Below are positions 7,060 through 16,952 of a DNA stretch of 64,000 nt, one piece after another. This stretch comes from an uncultured Prevotella sp. (GTDB taxonomy: Bacteria; Bacteroidota; Bacteroidia; Bacteroidales; Bacteroidaceae). The position numbers and the translations under genes are program-made. Numbering within the stretch: the first letter of the stretch is position 1; each line of letters begins with the position of its first letter. The notes under the pieces were generated by a model that saw only the letters and a list, made by a program, of their open reading frames with translations, was not told the DNA's origin and ran no database searches. The DNA is taken from the NCBI GenBank assembly GCA_900315775.1, contig ONAJ01000015.1, positions 1-64,000 on the forward strand, written 5' to 3'.

Positions 7060-7786
7060 TATACTGTAATATTCTATTCAGTCCCTTCGGCACGAGATAA
7101 TCGTCCGTTTGGGGTGCAAAGTTGGGAAAATTTTTCGAGAAATGCAAACCTAAATGCACTCCGCCCGTTAAATAAATGTAAAGATTAGGATATTTTTCAG
7201 AAAAACGTCGTATGTAACCCTCTATTTCGTACTTTACACCACGAATAACACCGCTACGAATAGCAGTTATCGTAGTATCGCCAAGAAGCGGATTGACTCC
7301 CTCGCGATCGACGAAGGGCAGACGCGCCGTGAACTTGTTCAGCGCCTTAAAACGAATGGTTGGTCCGGGAGAGATGTTTCCACCGAGATACTCTCCTCGG
7401 GAGTTAACAAAGTCGTATGTGATGCAAGTACCGACGTCGATAATCAGAATGTCGCGCCCAGGATTTAACGTTGCAGCCCCTACAGCTGCTGCCAATCTGT
7501 CAGTACCGAGGGTCTCCGGCGTGCGATACTTGTTAACGATAGGTATCGGCGTCACACCGCTCTCGAAAAAGAGTACGGGGAAAGGCAGGAAATGAATCTT
7601 CTCAGTAAATTCCGCAGACAACTCGGCAACAGCACTTACTATGCCGCGCTCAAAGGAGTATTTCTTGCAGAATTCGTCAAGTAAATGCTCCTCGCCCTTG
7701 TCAACACGCTGCTCTTCGACAACCTTGTTTTTGTCGAAACAAACCATCTTGGCGCAGGTATTTCCTATATCTATTATTAAATTCAC
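7043..7786 (-). CDS. coaX: Type III pantothenate kinase CoaX, GTG start, 247 aa
   Basis: CoaX phosphorylates pantothenate in the first step of coenzyme A synthesis. The ASKHA phosphate loop is at the extreme N-terminus, LIIDIGNTCAK, with further motifs GTDRLAAAVGA, LIIDVGTCITYDFV (Asp) and GGNISPGPTIRFKALN. I place the start at GTG 7,786 because VNLIIDIGN aligns with the usual MNLIIDIGN and because a TACCTTTG box ends only 5 bases upstream. The in-frame ATG at 7,819 lies upstream of the promoter box and would not be transcribed. This predicts a leaderless GTG-started mRNA. Confidence 0.9.
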   Translation of the reverse strand: MNLIIDIGNTCAKMVCFDKNKVVEEQRVDKGEEHLLDEFCKKYSFERGIVSAVAELSAEFTEKIHFLPFPVLFFESGVTPIPIVNKYRTPETLGTDRLAAAVGAATLNPGRDILIIDVGTCITYDFVNSRGEYLGGNISPGPTIRFKALNKFTARLPFVDREGVNPLLGDTTITAIRSGVIRGVKYEIEGYIRRFSEKYPNLYIYLTGGVHLGLHFSKNFPNFAPQTDDYLVPKGLNRILQYNEKNI

Positions 7787-7791
7787 GACTG

Positions 7792-7799
7792 CAAAGGTA
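7792..7799 (-). promoter_or_regulatory. Promoter -7 box of coaX, 5 bases before the start codon
   Basis: TACCTTTG on the minus strand is followed by CAGTC and then the GTG start. In Bacteroidetes the transcript starts about 4-6 bases after this box, so the mRNA should begin at or next to the start codon. No -33 TTTG is obvious upstream, where a heptamer A/T repeat occupies the sequence. Confidence 0.65.
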
Positions 7800-7802
7800 C
7801 AA

Positions 7803-7845
7803 AATAATTCATAATTCATAATGCAGAATTGATAATTATTCTCTC
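7803..7845. repeat. ATAATTC-type A/T heptamer repeat between divergent promoters
   Basis: Units of AATTCAT/AATTGAT with a 7-base period lie between the coaX and DUF4105 promoters, in the place where the upstream parts of both promoters would lie. The same family is present at 21,943-21,985 and 54,131-54,160. Confidence 0.6.
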
Positions 7846-7884
7846 AAATTTTGAAAATTCTTCTTTCTTTCCCCTTTAAAGTAT

Positions 7885-7892
7885 TACCTTTG
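7885..7892 (+). promoter_or_regulatory. Promoter -7 box of the DUF4105 gene, 5 bases before ATG
   Basis: TACCTTTG is followed by CACCC and ATG at 7,898, the same spacing as coaX on the other strand; a leaderless transcript is expected. Confidence 0.65.
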
Positions 7893-7897
7893 CACCC

Positions 7898-9067
7898 ATG
7901 AATAATATCAAGCACATATTATTAGCACTCTTTCTGACAATAGTAACGGGAGTGAAAGCCAACCCTGTTGACTCCATAGAAATAAGCCTGCTGACATGCT
8001 CGCCACATAACGAAGTTTACAGTCTTTACGGACATACAGCTCTGAGAATCAGGGACTCTATAAGCAAACAGGACTGGGCTGTCAACTACGGTGTATTCGA
8101 TTTCAGCAAACCCTTCTTCGTGCCGCGTTTCGTATTCGGACTTACCGATTACGAGATGGGTATCTTTCCTTTCAGACTGTTTTGCGAGGAATACAAATAT
8201 TTGGGCAGCAGCATAACCGAACAGGTACTCGACTTAACTGCTGAAGAGAAGGCAAGAATAGTACAGGCAATACTGAGGAACTACGAACCGCAGAACAGGG
8301 AATACAGATACAATTTCTTTTACAAAAACTGCACTACCCAAGCGAGGGATGTGATATATGACAATCTGCCGCTTGACGTAACGTATAAAACAAACAAAAC
8401 CAAAGACTTACCTTCATATCGTGAACTAATACACGAATATAATGAAGAGTTCAGATGGGCACGCTGCGGAAACGACCTACTACTGGGCGTTGGAGCCGAT
8501 AAAAACACCACAATAGACGAACAGCAGTTCCTGCCAGAGAAACTTATGAACGATTTTGACAAAGCCTATGTAGGCAACAGGAAACTTGTCAAAGAAAAGA
8601 AGGTGCTGTTTGAGGCAAGGAAATACGAAGGAACAGAGGTGCTGCCGATGATGATAAAGCCTACAACAATTACTCCGACACACGTCGGAACGGCATTGTT
8701 GGTGCTGATAATCATCCTAACACTTATAGAATGGAGGACAAAGAAACTGTTCTACTGGGTTGATGCCATACTTATGGTTGCTTGCGGCTTAGCCGGAATA
8801 CTGCTTTTCCTTATGCTTTTCTCGCAACATCCTACTGTTCGCGTAAATCTGCAGCTACTGCTGCTTAACCCTCTCCCACTCTTCTTTGTGGTAAGAATGA
8901 TAAAACGTAGTCGTAAAAAGCAGACAGACTGGCAGTTCCGCATGTGGATTATTCTTATATGCCTGTTCTTTGCAGGTAGCGCTATACAGCACTATGCAGA
9001 GGGAATGCACCTCCTGGCAGCATCGTTATTGATAAGGAATGTGGCACGATTTTTGAAAAAAGCATAA
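7898..9067 (+). CDS. DUF4105 (Lnb N-terminal domain) membrane protein, 389 aa
   Basis: A signal peptide (MNNIKHILLALFLTIVTGVKA) precedes a periplasmic DUF4105/Lnb-N domain (about 25-190) with EVYSLYGHTALRI, AVNYGVFDF and YRYNFFYKNCTTQARDVI. The conserved His of LYGHTALR and Cys of KNCTTQARD are the family's likely active-site pair, suggesting a papain-like or NlpC/P60-like hydrolase fold; this is inference. Four hydrophobic segments follow (about 252-385), ending in a basic tail. The gene stands alone with its own promoter. Confidence 0.82.
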   Translation: MNNIKHILLALFLTIVTGVKANPVDSIEISLLTCSPHNEVYSLYGHTALRIRDSISKQDWAVNYGVFDFSKPFFVPRFVFGLTDYEMGIFPFRLFCEEYKYLGSSITEQVLDLTAEEKARIVQAILRNYEPQNREYRYNFFYKNCTTQARDVIYDNLPLDVTYKTNKTKDLPSYRELIHEYNEEFRWARCGNDLLLGVGADKNTTIDEQQFLPEKLMNDFDKAYVGNRKLVKEKKVLFEARKYEGTEVLPMMIKPTTITPTHVGTALLVLIIILTLIEWRTKKLFYWVDAILMVACGLAGILLFLMLFSQHPTVRVNLQLLLLNPLPLFFVVRMIKRSRKKQTDWQFRMWIILICLFFAGSAIQHYAEGMHLLAASLLIRNVARFLKKA

Positions 9068-9096
9068 AAACATAGTGTAAAGACATTTTTTTTTAC

Positions 9097-9104
9097 TAAC
9101 TTTG
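9097..9104 (+). promoter_or_regulatory. Promoter -7 box of secA
   Basis: TAACTTTG lies 42 bases before the secA ATG at 9,147. A matching -33 TTTG was not found. Confidence 0.55.
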
Positions 9105-9146
9105 CGCCCTGATATATAAAATAAGGTATAAATACAAAATCAAAAT

Positions 9147-12100
9147 ATGGGTTTAAACAGTTTTTTGAAGTCATTATTCGGCGACAAATCGTCGCGAGAT
9201 ATGAAACTCATCCAGCCTATCGTAGAAAAAGTAAAAGCAGCATATCCTGCAATTCAAGCGCTTAGCAACGACGAACTGCGTGCTAAGACGAAGGAGATTC
9301 AGGCTTATGTGCAGGACTCGGCAAAAGAGCAGAAAGAAAAGATTGAAGCTCTGAAGGCTACAATAGAAGATACGCCTATCGACGAGCGCGAGAGTATTTT
9401 CAACGAGATAGACAAACTGGATAAAGAAGTTCTTGACATTTACGAGAAAGCTCTCGACGAGGTATTACCTGTAGCTTTCAGTATCGTTAAAGAGACAGCA
9501 CGTCGTTTCTCGGAAAACGAGGACATAGTTGTTACGGCTAACGATTTCGACAGGGAACTTGCAATAGAGCACGACTTTGTGGATATCGACGGCGACAAGG
9601 CGATATATCATAACCACTGGGTTGCCGGCGGCAACGACCAGCAGTGGGATATGGTTCACTACGACGTACAGCTCTTCGGTGGTGCCGTTCTGCATCAGGG
9701 AAAGATTGCCGAGATGGCGACGGGTGAAGGTAAAACGCTTGTAGCTACCCTGCCTGTGTTCCTCAACGCACTTACAGGAAACGGTGTTCACGTGGTTACC
9801 GTCAACGACTATCTGGCAAAACGTGACTCGGAGTGGATGGGACCGCTCTATATGTTCAACGGACTTTCTGTTGACTGTATAGACAAGCATCGTCCTAACT
9901 CACCGGAACGTCGTAAGGCTTATCAGGCAGACATCACCTTCGGTACTAACAACGAATTTGGTTTCGACTACCTTCGTGACAATATGGCTATATCGCCTGC
10001 CGACCTCGTACAGCGCCGTCACAACTACGCTATTGTCGATGAGGTTGACTCAGTCCTCATTGATGATGCCCGTACTCCTCTTATCATTTCAGGACCAGTA
10101 GAGAACGGTGACGACCAGATGTTCGAGGAGTACCAGCCTCTGGTTGAGAAGCTTGTTGGTGTACAACGCCAGCTTGCTACACAGTACCTCGCTGAGGCAA
10201 AGACAAAGATTTCCGAGGGACAGAAATTCCTGGAAGAGGGAAAGAAGAAGGAAGGACAGGAAATGCTCGACGCAGGTTTCCTCTCACTATATCGTTCACA
10301 CAAGTCGCTGCCTAAGAACAAGCCACTTATCAAATACCTCTCTGAGGAGGGTATCAAGGCTGGAATGCTCAAGACAGAAGAGATTTATATGGAGAACAAC
10401 AACCGACGTATGCCTGAGGCTATAGAACCTCTGTACTTCGTTGTTGACGAGAAACTGAACTCCGTAGAGCTGACAGACAAAGGTTCCGAGTGGCTTGCTA
10501 ATCAGGTTAACGACAAAGAGCTGTTCGTGCTGCCCGACATCACATCGCAGCTTTCTGCCCTTGAGAACGAGAACCTTTCTGAGGAAGAGAAACTTGACAA
10601 GAAGGACCAGCTGCTCTCACACTATGCTGTACAGAGCGAACGTGCCCACACCCTACGCCAGCTGCTCAAAGCTTACACAATGTTCAACAAGGACGACGAA
10701 TATGTCGTTATGGATGGCGAGGTGAAGATTGTCGATGAACAGACTGGTCGTATTATGGAAGGACGCCAATGGAGCGACGGTCTGCACCAGGCTATCGAGG
10801 CTAAGGAGCACGTAAAGGTAAAGGAGGCAACACAGACCTTCGCAACAATTACTCTGCAGAACTACTTCCGTATGTACCACAAGCTGGCTGGTATGACAGG
10901 TACTGCTATCACAGAGGCTGGAGAGTTCTGGGACATCTACAAACTCGACGTTGTAGAGATTCCTACCAACAGACCTGTTGTACGTAAGGATATGGACGAC
11001 CGTCTGTATAAGACTGCCCGTGAGAAATATAACGCTGTTATCGACGAGATTCAGGAAATGATTAACCAAGGTCGTCCGGTACTTGTCGGTACTACATCGG
11101 TGGAAATCTCTGAGCTTCTCTCAAAGATGCTTACAATGCGTAAGATTCCACATAACGTACTTAACGCTAAGCTCCACCAGAAGGAGGCGGACATCGTGGC
11201 AAAGGCTGGTCTTTCAAAGACTGTGACTATCGCAACGAATATGGCGGGACGTGGTACCGATATCAAGCTTTCACCCGAAGTTAAGGAAGCTGGAGGTCTT
11301 GCCATCATCGGTACTGAGCGTCACGAGAGCCGTCGTGTGGACCGTCAGCTGCGTGGTCGTGCCGGTCGTCAGGGAGACCCGGGATCATCAGTATTCTTTG
11401 TCTCGCTCGAGGATAAGCTCATGCGTCTTTTCGCCAGCGAACGTATCGCCAGCGTTATGGACCGTCTGGGTATCGAAGAGGGAGAACGTATTGAGAGTCC
11501 TCTGATGTCACGAAGCATAGAACGTGCACAGAAGAAGGTCGAAGAGAACAACTTCGGTATTCGTAAACGTCTGCTCGAGTACGACGACGTGATGAACAAA
11601 CAGCGTACCGTAGTATATGAGAAACGTCGTCACGCTCTTATGGGTGAACGTATCGGAATGGATATTACGAATATCATCTGGGACCGCGTGGTAAACATCA
11701 TCGAGAACAACGACTACGAGGGATGCAAGGAAGAGTTCGTAAAGGTGCTCTCTATGGAATGTCCTTTCACTAATCAGCAGTTTATCGAAGGTAATCACGA
11801 CACTCTTGCTGAGGAGTCGTTCCAGTTGGCTATGGATGCCTTCAAGCGTAAGACCGACAGAATACAGACTATCGGTAACCCCGTTATCAAGGAGGTTTAC
11901 GAGAATCAGGGCGACAGATATGAGCGCATCATGGTTCCTATCACCGACGGCAAGCGTGTTTACAACATCCCGTGTAACCTTAAAGAGGCATACGATACGG
12001 AATGTAAGAGCGTAGTAAAACAGTTCGAAAAGACCATACTGCTCCACATCATCGACGAGTGCTGGAAGGAGAACCTCCGTGCTCTTGACGAGTTGAAGCA

Positions 12101-12479
12101 CTCTGTACAGAATGCAAGCTACGAGCAGAAGGACCCGCTGGTAATCTTCAAGTTGGAGAGTGCTAAGCTCTTCGACGATATGGTTAACGATATGAACAAC
12201 CGCATAGTAAGCATACTTATGCGTGGTCAGATACCTGAGATGCAGCAGAGTGATGTCCGCGAGGCTGCTCCGGAACAGCGTTCTCGTCGTTACAACGAAC
12301 AGAAGGACGACCTCACCGATCCTAACCAGGTGGCTGCAGCACAGCACGACACCCGTGAGGGCGCTCAGCAGATTAACCGCACTCCTATTATAAAGGATAA
12401 GCTGCCCGGACGTAACGACCCTTGTCCTTGCGGTAGCGGAAAGAAGTTCAAGAACTGTCACGGAAGAGGTGTTGCATAA
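9147..12479 (+). CDS. secA: Protein translocase ATPase SecA, 1,110 aa
   Basis: SecA drives preproteins through SecYEG using ATP. Seen in order: N-terminal helix region, Walker A MATGEGKT (about residues 190-197), [15 protein letters not shown] (about 298-312), [16 protein letters not shown], the second nucleotide-binding fold with [11 protein letters not shown] and [25 protein letters not shown], and a C-terminal zinc-binding SEC-C motif [20 protein letters not shown]. Large insertions compared with the 901-residue E. coli protein (for example [20 protein letters not shown] near residue 350) are normal for Bacteroidetes. The stop lies one base before the start of the next ABC gene, so they are probably co-transcribed. 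Confidence 0.97.
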   Translation: MGLNSFLKSLFGDKSSRDMKLIQPIVEKVKAAYPAIQALSNDELRAKTKEIQAYVQDSAKEQKEKIEALKATIEDTPIDERESIFNEIDKLDKEVLDIYEKALDEVLPVAFSIVKETARRFSENEDIVVTANDFDRELAIEHDFVDIDGDKAIYHNHWVAGGNDQQWDMVHYDVQLFGGAVLHQGKIAEMATGEGKTLVATLPVFLNALTGNGVHVVTVNDYLAKRDSEWMGPLYMFNGLSVDCIDKHRPNSPERRKAYQADITFGTNNEFGFDYLRDNMAISPADLVQRRHNYAIVDEVDSVLIDDARTPLIISGPVENGDDQMFEEYQPLVEKLVGVQRQLATQYLAEAKTKISEGQKFLEEGKKKEGQEMLDAGFLSLYRSHKSLPKNKPLIKYLSEEGIKAGMLKTEEIYMENNNRRMPEAIEPLYFVVDEKLNSVELTDKGSEWLANQVNDKELFVLPDITSQLSALENENLSEEEKLDKKDQLLSHYAVQSERAHTLRQLLKAYTMFNKDDEYVVMDGEVKIVDEQTGRIMEGRQWSDGLHQAIEAKEHVKVKEATQTFATITLQNYFRMYHKLAGMTGTAITEAGEFWDIYKLDVVEIPTNRPVVRKDMDDRLYKTAREKYNAVIDEIQEMINQGRPVLVGTTSVEISELLSKMLTMRKIPHNVLNAKLHQKEADIVAKAGLSKTVTIATNMAGRGTDIKLSPEVKEAGGLAIIGTERHESRRVDRQLRGRAGRQGDPGSSVFFVSLEDKLMRLFASERIASVMDRLGIEEGERIESPLMSRSIERAQKKVEENNFGIRKRLLEYDDVMNKQRTVVYEKRRHALMGERIGMDITNIIWDRVVNIIENNDYEGCKEEFVKVLSMECPFTNQQFIEGNHDTLAEESFQLAMDAFKRKTDRIQTIGNPVIKEVYENQGDRYERIMVPITDGKRVYNIPCNLKEAYDTECKSVVKQFEKTILLHIIDECWKENLRALDELKHSVQNASYEQKDPLVIFKLESAKLFDDMVNDMNNRIVSILMRGQIPEMQQSDVREAAPEQRSRRYNEQKDDLTDPNQVAAAQHDTREGAQQINRTPIIKDKLPGRNDPCPCGSGKKFKNCHGRGVA

Positions 12480-12480
12480 T

Positions 12481-13179
12481 ATGATAACAATAGAAAATCT
12501 AAAGAAATGCTTCGGTGAGAAGGTGGCTGTTGACATAGACAACTTCACCATCAACTCAGGAGATATACTTGGTCTTGTCGGTAACAACGGTGCCGGCAAG
12601 ACTACACTTTTCCGACTGATACTCGACCTGCTCAAAGCCGACGAAGGAAAGGTGGCTATTGACGACATCAACCCTGCAGAGGACGAGAGCTGGAAACAGC
12701 AGACAGGAGCATATATCGACGAAGGTTTCCTCATAGAGTTCCTTACACCTGAGGAGTTCTTCTACTTCATAGGCAAAGTAAACGGAATGAAGAAGGAAGA
12801 GGTTGACGAGCGACTTGTCGACTTTGAACACTTTATGGGAGGAGAGATTCTGGGACAAAAGAAACTTATCAGAAACCTCTCTGCAGGAAATAAACATAAG
12901 GTGGGAATAATCTCTACCCTGCTGAACAAACCAAAGCTGGTAATACTTGACGAACCCTTCAACTTCCTTGACCCGACAAGTCAGAATGTGCTGAAACACA
13001 TATTGACAAAATATAACCAGGAAACGGAAGCTACAATTCTTGTAAGTAGTCACAACCTTGCTCACACGGTGGAGATAAGCACACGAATAGCTCTACTTGA
13101 ACAAGGTAAGATAATACGCGATATTACTAACGAAAAGGGAAGTGCCGAGAAGGAACTCGAAGACTACTTCGAAGCATAG
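12481..13179 (+). CDS. ABC transporter ATP-binding protein, 232 aa
   Basis: Start chosen at ATG 12,481, directly after the secA stop; an in-frame ATG at 12,469 would only add MLHN from within secA. Walker A is GNNGAGKTTL (about 33-42), signature NLSAGNKHKV (unusual for LSGGQ) and Walker B LVILDEPFNFLDPTSQN, then a His switch SSHNL. It belongs to the short CcmA/YxlF-like ATPases that pair with separate membrane proteins, but no permease gene is adjacent. Convergent with rarA, overlapping it by 16 bases. Confidence 0.85.
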   Translation: MITIENLKKCFGEKVAVDIDNFTINSGDILGLVGNNGAGKTTLFRLILDLLKADEGKVAIDDINPAEDESWKQQTGAYIDEGFLIEFLTPEEFFYFIGKVNGMKKEEVDERLVDFEHFMGGEILGQKKLIRNLSAGNKHKVGIISTLLNKPKLVILDEPFNFLDPTSQNVLKHILTKYNQETEATILVSSHNLAHTVEISTRIALLEQGKIIRDITNEKGSAEKELEDYFEA

Positions 13180-14441
13180 TCCTTTCCCCAACATTGCTGC
13201 ATACGCTGGTAGAGTTTCTCCTCTGCCGGCGTATGTTGTGCATACCAGAACTGTTTGTCTTTTATAGCATCGGGCAGATACTGCTGAACGACGAAGTTCC
13301 CGGGATAATCGTGGGCATACTTATAACCATCACTATACCCAAGCTCCTTCATCAAGTCTGTGGGAGCATTACGCAGATGCAAAGGAACGGGAAGATTTCC
13401 GGAACGACGCACTTCTTCGAGAGCACTCCCGATACCCATATATGCACTGTTACTCTTAGGACTTGTCGCAAGATATACTGCACACTCTGCCAAAGGTATT
13501 CTTCCTTCAGGCCATCCTATCTTCATGACGGCATCGAAGGCTGCATTAGCAAGAAGCAAAGCGTTGGGGTTTGCAAGACCAATATCTTCGGAGGCGCTGA
13601 TAATCATTCGTCGAGCTATGAACTGAGGGTCTTCCCCACCCTCTATCATCCGCGCCATCCAGTATAGGGCAGCATCAGGGTCGCTACCGCGAATACTCTT
13701 GATAAAGGCAGATATGATATCGTAGTGCATCTCTCCGTCTTTATCATATGCCAACGGGTTCTGTTGCAGACGACTCGCTACCTTCTCGTCCGTGATTACA
13801 ACTTTATCACCACTCTCGGAACCTACGACAAGCTCAAGGATGTTAAGCAACTTTCGCGCATCACCTCCGCTGTAACGCAAAAGAGCATCCGTTTCCTTTA
13901 GCTCTATATTACGCTGCGACAACTCCGCATCGCTCGTAACAGCGCGGTTCAGGAGTTCCAGGAGGTCTTCTTTGTCAAGCGACTTCAACACATAAAGCTG
14001 ACATCTGGAAAGTAGTGGACGAATAACTTCAAACGAAGGGTTCTCAGTTGTGGCACCAATAAGGGTTACTGTTCCCTTTTCTACAGCACCAAGGAGTGAG
14101 TCTTGCTGCGACTTGCTGAAACGATGAATCTCATCAATAAACAATATCGGCGAACGCTCATTAAAGAATCGTCCCTTTGACGCTTTCTCTATAATGTCAC
14201 GAACGTCCTTGACACCGCTGGTTACAGCACTAAGGGTATAGAAAGGAGTGTCTAACTTGTTTGCTATAATCTGCGCCAACGTAGTCTTACCCACGCCCGG
14301 AGGTCCCCAAAGGATAAAAGAGGATATATGTCCTGAGTCAATCATCTGACGCAGAACACACCCTTCACCCACCAAATGTTTCTGACCAATATACTCGTCG
14401 AGGGTCTTGGGCCGCATTCTTTCTGCTAACGGTTGTGCCAT
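13164..14441 (-). CDS. rarA: Replication-associated recombination protein A (MgsA/RarA), 425 aa
   Basis: AAA+ ATPase acting at stalled replication forks, related to clamp-loader subunits. Features: [17 protein letters not shown] at the N-terminus, Walker [11 protein letters not shown] (about 45-54), Walker [17 protein letters not shown], sensor [11 protein letters not shown], and the C-terminal tetramerisation region with [18 protein letters not shown] and [20 protein letters not shown]. Length is typical. It is divergent from the nitrilase gene. Confidence 0.93.
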   Translation of the reverse strand: MAQPLAERMRPKTLDEYIGQKHLVGEGCVLRQMIDSGHISSFILWGPPGVGKTTLAQIIANKLDTPFYTLSAVTSGVKDVRDIIEKASKGRFFNERSPILFIDEIHRFSKSQQDSLLGAVEKGTVTLIGATTENPSFEVIRPLLSRCQLYVLKSLDKEDLLELLNRAVTSDAELSQRNIELKETDALLRYSGGDARKLLNILELVVGSESGDKVVITDEKVASRLQQNPLAYDKDGEMHYDIISAFIKSIRGSDPDAALYWMARMIEGGEDPQFIARRMIISASEDIGLANPNALLLANAAFDAVMKIGWPEGRIPLAECAVYLATSPKSNSAYMGIGSALEEVRRSGNLPVPLHLRNAPTDLMKELGYSDGYKYAHDYPGNFVVQQYLPDAIKDKQFWYAQHTPAEEKLYQRMQQCWGKDYASK

Positions 14442-14522
14442 AATTCTAAATGCAAAATTAAAAAATATATCGCATGTAACAAAAAAACTTGTAGAAAAAC
14501 TTGCAAATAAAATATATTGCCG

Positions 14523-14530
14523 TATCTTTG
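14523..14530 (+). promoter_or_regulatory. Promoter -7 box of the nitrilase gene
   Basis: TATCTTTG lies 9 bases before the ATG at 14,540, implying a leader of only about 4-5 bases. Confidence 0.55.
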
Positions 14531-14539
14531 CAGACAGAT

Positions 14540-15301
14540 ATGATAGTTACCGTTGTACAAACTGACATAGCCTGGATGTCGCCAAAGGATAATATCAAAT
14601 GTGTGGAGGCATTGATTGATAAGGCACCAGCGTCTGACATCTATGTACTCCCCGAGATGTGGAATACCGGATTCGTTACAGACCAGGCTGTGAGCATCGA
14701 CCAGAACGATACTATCAACTGGATGAAAGCAACAGCAAAGAAATACAATGCTGCCATCTGTGGCAGTCTTTGCGTTAACGATGAAGAAGGAAAATCGCGT
14801 AATAGAATATACTTTGTAAAGCCAGAGGGCGACATCACTACATACGACAAGCGCCATCTATTCGGATATAGTGGCGAAGATAAGTACTATGACGGTGGAG
14901 AAAAACGTGTAGTAGTAGAGTTCCGAGGGTTACACTTCCTGCTTGCTATCTGCTACGACCTCCGTTTCCCCGTATGGTTGCGCTATCAGGAGGACTATGA
15001 CGCTATAATAATAGTAGCCAACTGGCCCGAGTCGCGCCAATATGCGTGGCAGACACTGATAAGAGCCCGCGCAATAGAAAATCAATGTCATGTTGTGGCG
15101 TGCAACAGAGTAGGCAAAGACAAGATGTGTTCATATAGCGGAATGTCTGCTATCATCGACTCAAGAGGGATACCACTTATAGAGGCTGAAGCCAACAGGG
15201 AGATGGTGATAACGTCCGAGATTGATATAGACAAGCAGAACTACTACCGCGAAATGCATCGCGATTTATATAACAGAGATAATTTTAAAATAACAAGATA
15301 A
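14540..15301 (+). CDS. Nitrilase-superfamily omega-amidase-like enzyme, 253 aa
   Basis: The catalytic triad is visible: Glu39 (LPEMWNTGF), Lys104 (YDKRHLFGYSGE) and Cys138 (LAICYDLRFPVW). These motifs match the YafV/omega-amidase group, which hydrolyses alpha-keto-glutaramate and similar monoamides formed as metabolite side products. I use ATG 14,540 (MIVTVVQTDIAW) rather than 14,501, which would place the start upstream of the promoter box. The next gene follows after 11 bases. Confidence 0.88.
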   Translation: MIVTVVQTDIAWMSPKDNIKCVEALIDKAPASDIYVLPEMWNTGFVTDQAVSIDQNDTINWMKATAKKYNAAICGSLCVNDEEGKSRNRIYFVKPEGDITTYDKRHLFGYSGEDKYYDGGEKRVVVEFRGLHFLLAICYDLRFPVWLRYQEDYDAIIIVANWPESRQYAWQTLIRARAIENQCHVVACNRVGKDKMCSYSGMSAIIDSRGIPLIEAEANREMVITSEIDIDKQNYYREMHRDLYNRDNFKITR

Positions 15302-15312
15302 CAAGATATATT

Positions 15313-16119
15313 ATGGCTAAGACTAATACCAATAAAAAAGGGATTACACTAAAGACCCTTAACAAAAGCAACGTTTGGGATGTTCAGGAGAACGACGTCT
15401 TCCGTATGTGGGAGATGGCGGAGAAAGAAAGTGACTTGAAGGATAATGCACGTCATTACCTCGACATCATAAAAAGCGCTTTCGAAATAGAAGAGATAAA
15501 GATAGAAAAGCCTGAGGTATTCAAGAAATATGAAGCACGTGACTTTAAGGTAGGTCAGCTGCGACTCGACGAAAACACAAAGATGCGTATAGCTATTAAG
15601 AAAAAAGCAATTATGCGCGTTACCGACCTAACCTATGAGAACATACGTCATATCTCAGCGACAAAACTCCTTGAGGTTATAGACAGAAACTTCGGTGGAG
15701 GATGGGACAGTCTTTCACAGAGTATTCAAGACATCATACAGAGTGGTTTCGACATCAGCACCACTACCCTTCCCAAGGATCGTCTCCACAAAAAAGGCGG
15801 TATGTGTGAGAAGAAACTCAACGACGGTTTCGAATTATTGGAAATACCTAAAGGTACATGGGTTGAGGCTATCTTCGCAAAACTTAAACCTGTCCAGGAG
15901 AAACCACGTATGAAGTTCGGCGATGAAGACTTTGAAGAAAACGAGGATGTTGAGGATGACGAAGTAGATGTTGTTGACGACTACAACAACCACGATGACG
16001 ATGACGACGACTACGATGAGGACAAACTCACCGAAGAAAGTTATCGCACTACTTTCGACGAAGATCCTGATGCTTTAGGACTTGAAGATGCCGACATCGT
16101 CGATGAAGAAGACTATTAA
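15313..16119 (+). CDS. Conserved hypothetical protein with acidic C-terminal tail, 268 aa
   Basis: I do not recognise this family. There is no signal peptide or membrane segment. Residues about 1-200 look folded and charged (KNKGITLKTLNKSNVWDV, MWEMAEKESDLKDNARHYLD, LLEVIDRNFGGGWDSLSQSI, GFELLEIPKGTWVEAIFAK). Residues about 205-268 are a very acidic tail with runs of Asp (HDDDDDDYDED) and no predicted structure. Such tails can bind basic partners such as nucleic-acid-binding proteins, which is inference only. It follows the nitrilase gene by 11 bases and overlaps the convergent DUF5715 gene by 4 bases. Confidence 0.75.
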   Translation: MAKTNTNKKGITLKTLNKSNVWDVQENDVFRMWEMAEKESDLKDNARHYLDIIKSAFEIEEIKIEKPEVFKKYEARDFKVGQLRLDENTKMRIAIKKKAIMRVTDLTYENIRHISATKLLEVIDRNFGGGWDSLSQSIQDIIQSGFDISTTTLPKDRLHKKGGMCEKKLNDGFELLEIPKGTWVEAIFAKLKPVQEKPRMKFGDEDFEENEDVEDDEVDVVDDYNNHDDDDDDYDEDKLTEESYRTTFDEDPDALGLEDADIVDEEDY

Positions 16120-16874
16120 CGAACGGTGATGTGGAAACATCCCTGCTTTACTTCATACTTAATATAGCAGCGATTATTATTACGCATATCGCGTAACACC
16201 TCACTGAGAACCCACTTCAACGTATCATTCTGTACTTTCCGCCTCTGTTCATCGGGGGCGGAAACTGTTTTGTAGCGGTTATAACATATATCGAACGTCG
16301 TACCGTAAAGGTGACATGAGTTCTCTGTAGCATTACCGTTATAGCCGCGTAACTTTACAACATCTTCCTTTGTACGCAACACGCTGGTTACGATAGGAAG
16401 ATGAAAAGGAACACCTTTCATATAAAGACTATCAAGGAAAGAACGACCTATATCGTTAAGGAGAATAGCAGCACGAGGCACGAGATAAGGAATACTGCGA
16501 GACATCTTGTCAACATGATAATACGGATTCGACTCTATATATACCAATTCCTTCTTGCGTTTCTCTGCATCCTGACGATTAGCAACAGGCTTCACTCCCC
16601 ACTTATGTGCAGCAACTTCCTGAACAGACTGGCTGTCTGGGAAAGTTTCTTTAAATGAGGGAACACTAAGAATACGATTATATCGTATCGGCTTCTTGAT
16701 GTTCTCGGCTACAATCTTTGGAGCAGCCTCGTCTATACTGTCAACAACGGTGCTGTCAGCATCTGTCTTGGCAACATCAGAAGAAGATAGCTTCGTACTT
16801 ACACATCGTCCTAATGCCAATATAACTACAATAGTGGAAAAACCTGCTAAAAAATTGTTCTTTGTAATCTTCAT
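16116..16874 (-). CDS. DUF5715 family protein with M15-peptidase-like motif, 252 aa
   Basis: A single N-terminal hydrophobic segment (about 8-22) anchors or exports the protein. A polar linker (25-60) precedes the DUF5715 domain. The segment SCHLYGTTFDICYNRYK (about 187-203) matches the SxHxxGxxxD zinc-binding pattern of D-Ala-D-Ala carboxypeptidases of the M15/LAS type, and a later His occurs in GCFHITVR at the extreme C-terminus, close to where LAS enzymes have their third zinc ligand. A periplasmic peptidoglycan role is therefore possible but not shown. It is convergent with the acidic hypothetical gene. Confidence 0.75.
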   Translation of the reverse strand: MKITKNNFLAGFSTIVVILALGRCVSTKLSSSDVAKTDADSTVVDSIDEAAPKIVAENIKKPIRYNRILSVPSFKETFPDSQSVQEVAAHKWGVKPVANRQDAEKRKKELVYIESNPYYHVDKMSRSIPYLVPRAAILLNDIGRSFLDSLYMKGVPFHLPIVTSVLRTKEDVVKLRGYNGNATENSCHLYGTTFDICYNRYKTVSAPDEQRRKVQNDTLKWVLSEVLRDMRNNNRCYIKYEVKQGCFHITVR

Positions 16875-16888
16875 ACGAAAAAACTTAA

Positions 16889-16922
16889 AAATCCCGACCG
16901 CCTATGATGACTGTCGGGATTT
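16889..16922 (-). terminator. Terminator of the rpsF-rpsR-rplI operon
   Basis: A perfect 10-bp stem (AAATCCCGAC / GTCGGGATTT) with a 14-base loop lies 31 bases after the rplI stop and is followed on the minus strand by a T-rich tract. It also separates rplI from the DUF5715 gene. Confidence 0.75.
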
Positions 16923-16952
16923 CCTATTTAAAACTGCTTTACAGTGTTAAAC

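Noticed and set aside
7787-7819. ATG at 7,819 as the coaX start
   Set aside because: It lies upstream of the TACCTTTG promoter box and adds residues not present in CoaX; GTG 7,786 matches the family start.
12469-12480. Earlier ATG for the ABC transporter ATPase, inside secA
   Set aside because: It adds only MLHN, and the family start MITIENLKKCF fits ATG 12,481 immediately after the secA stop.
11508-12734. Long open frame on the minus strand opposite secA and the ABC gene
   Set aside because: It is antisense to two certain genes, has low-complexity Leu/Val/Ser-rich translation, and crosses the secA-ABC gene boundary.
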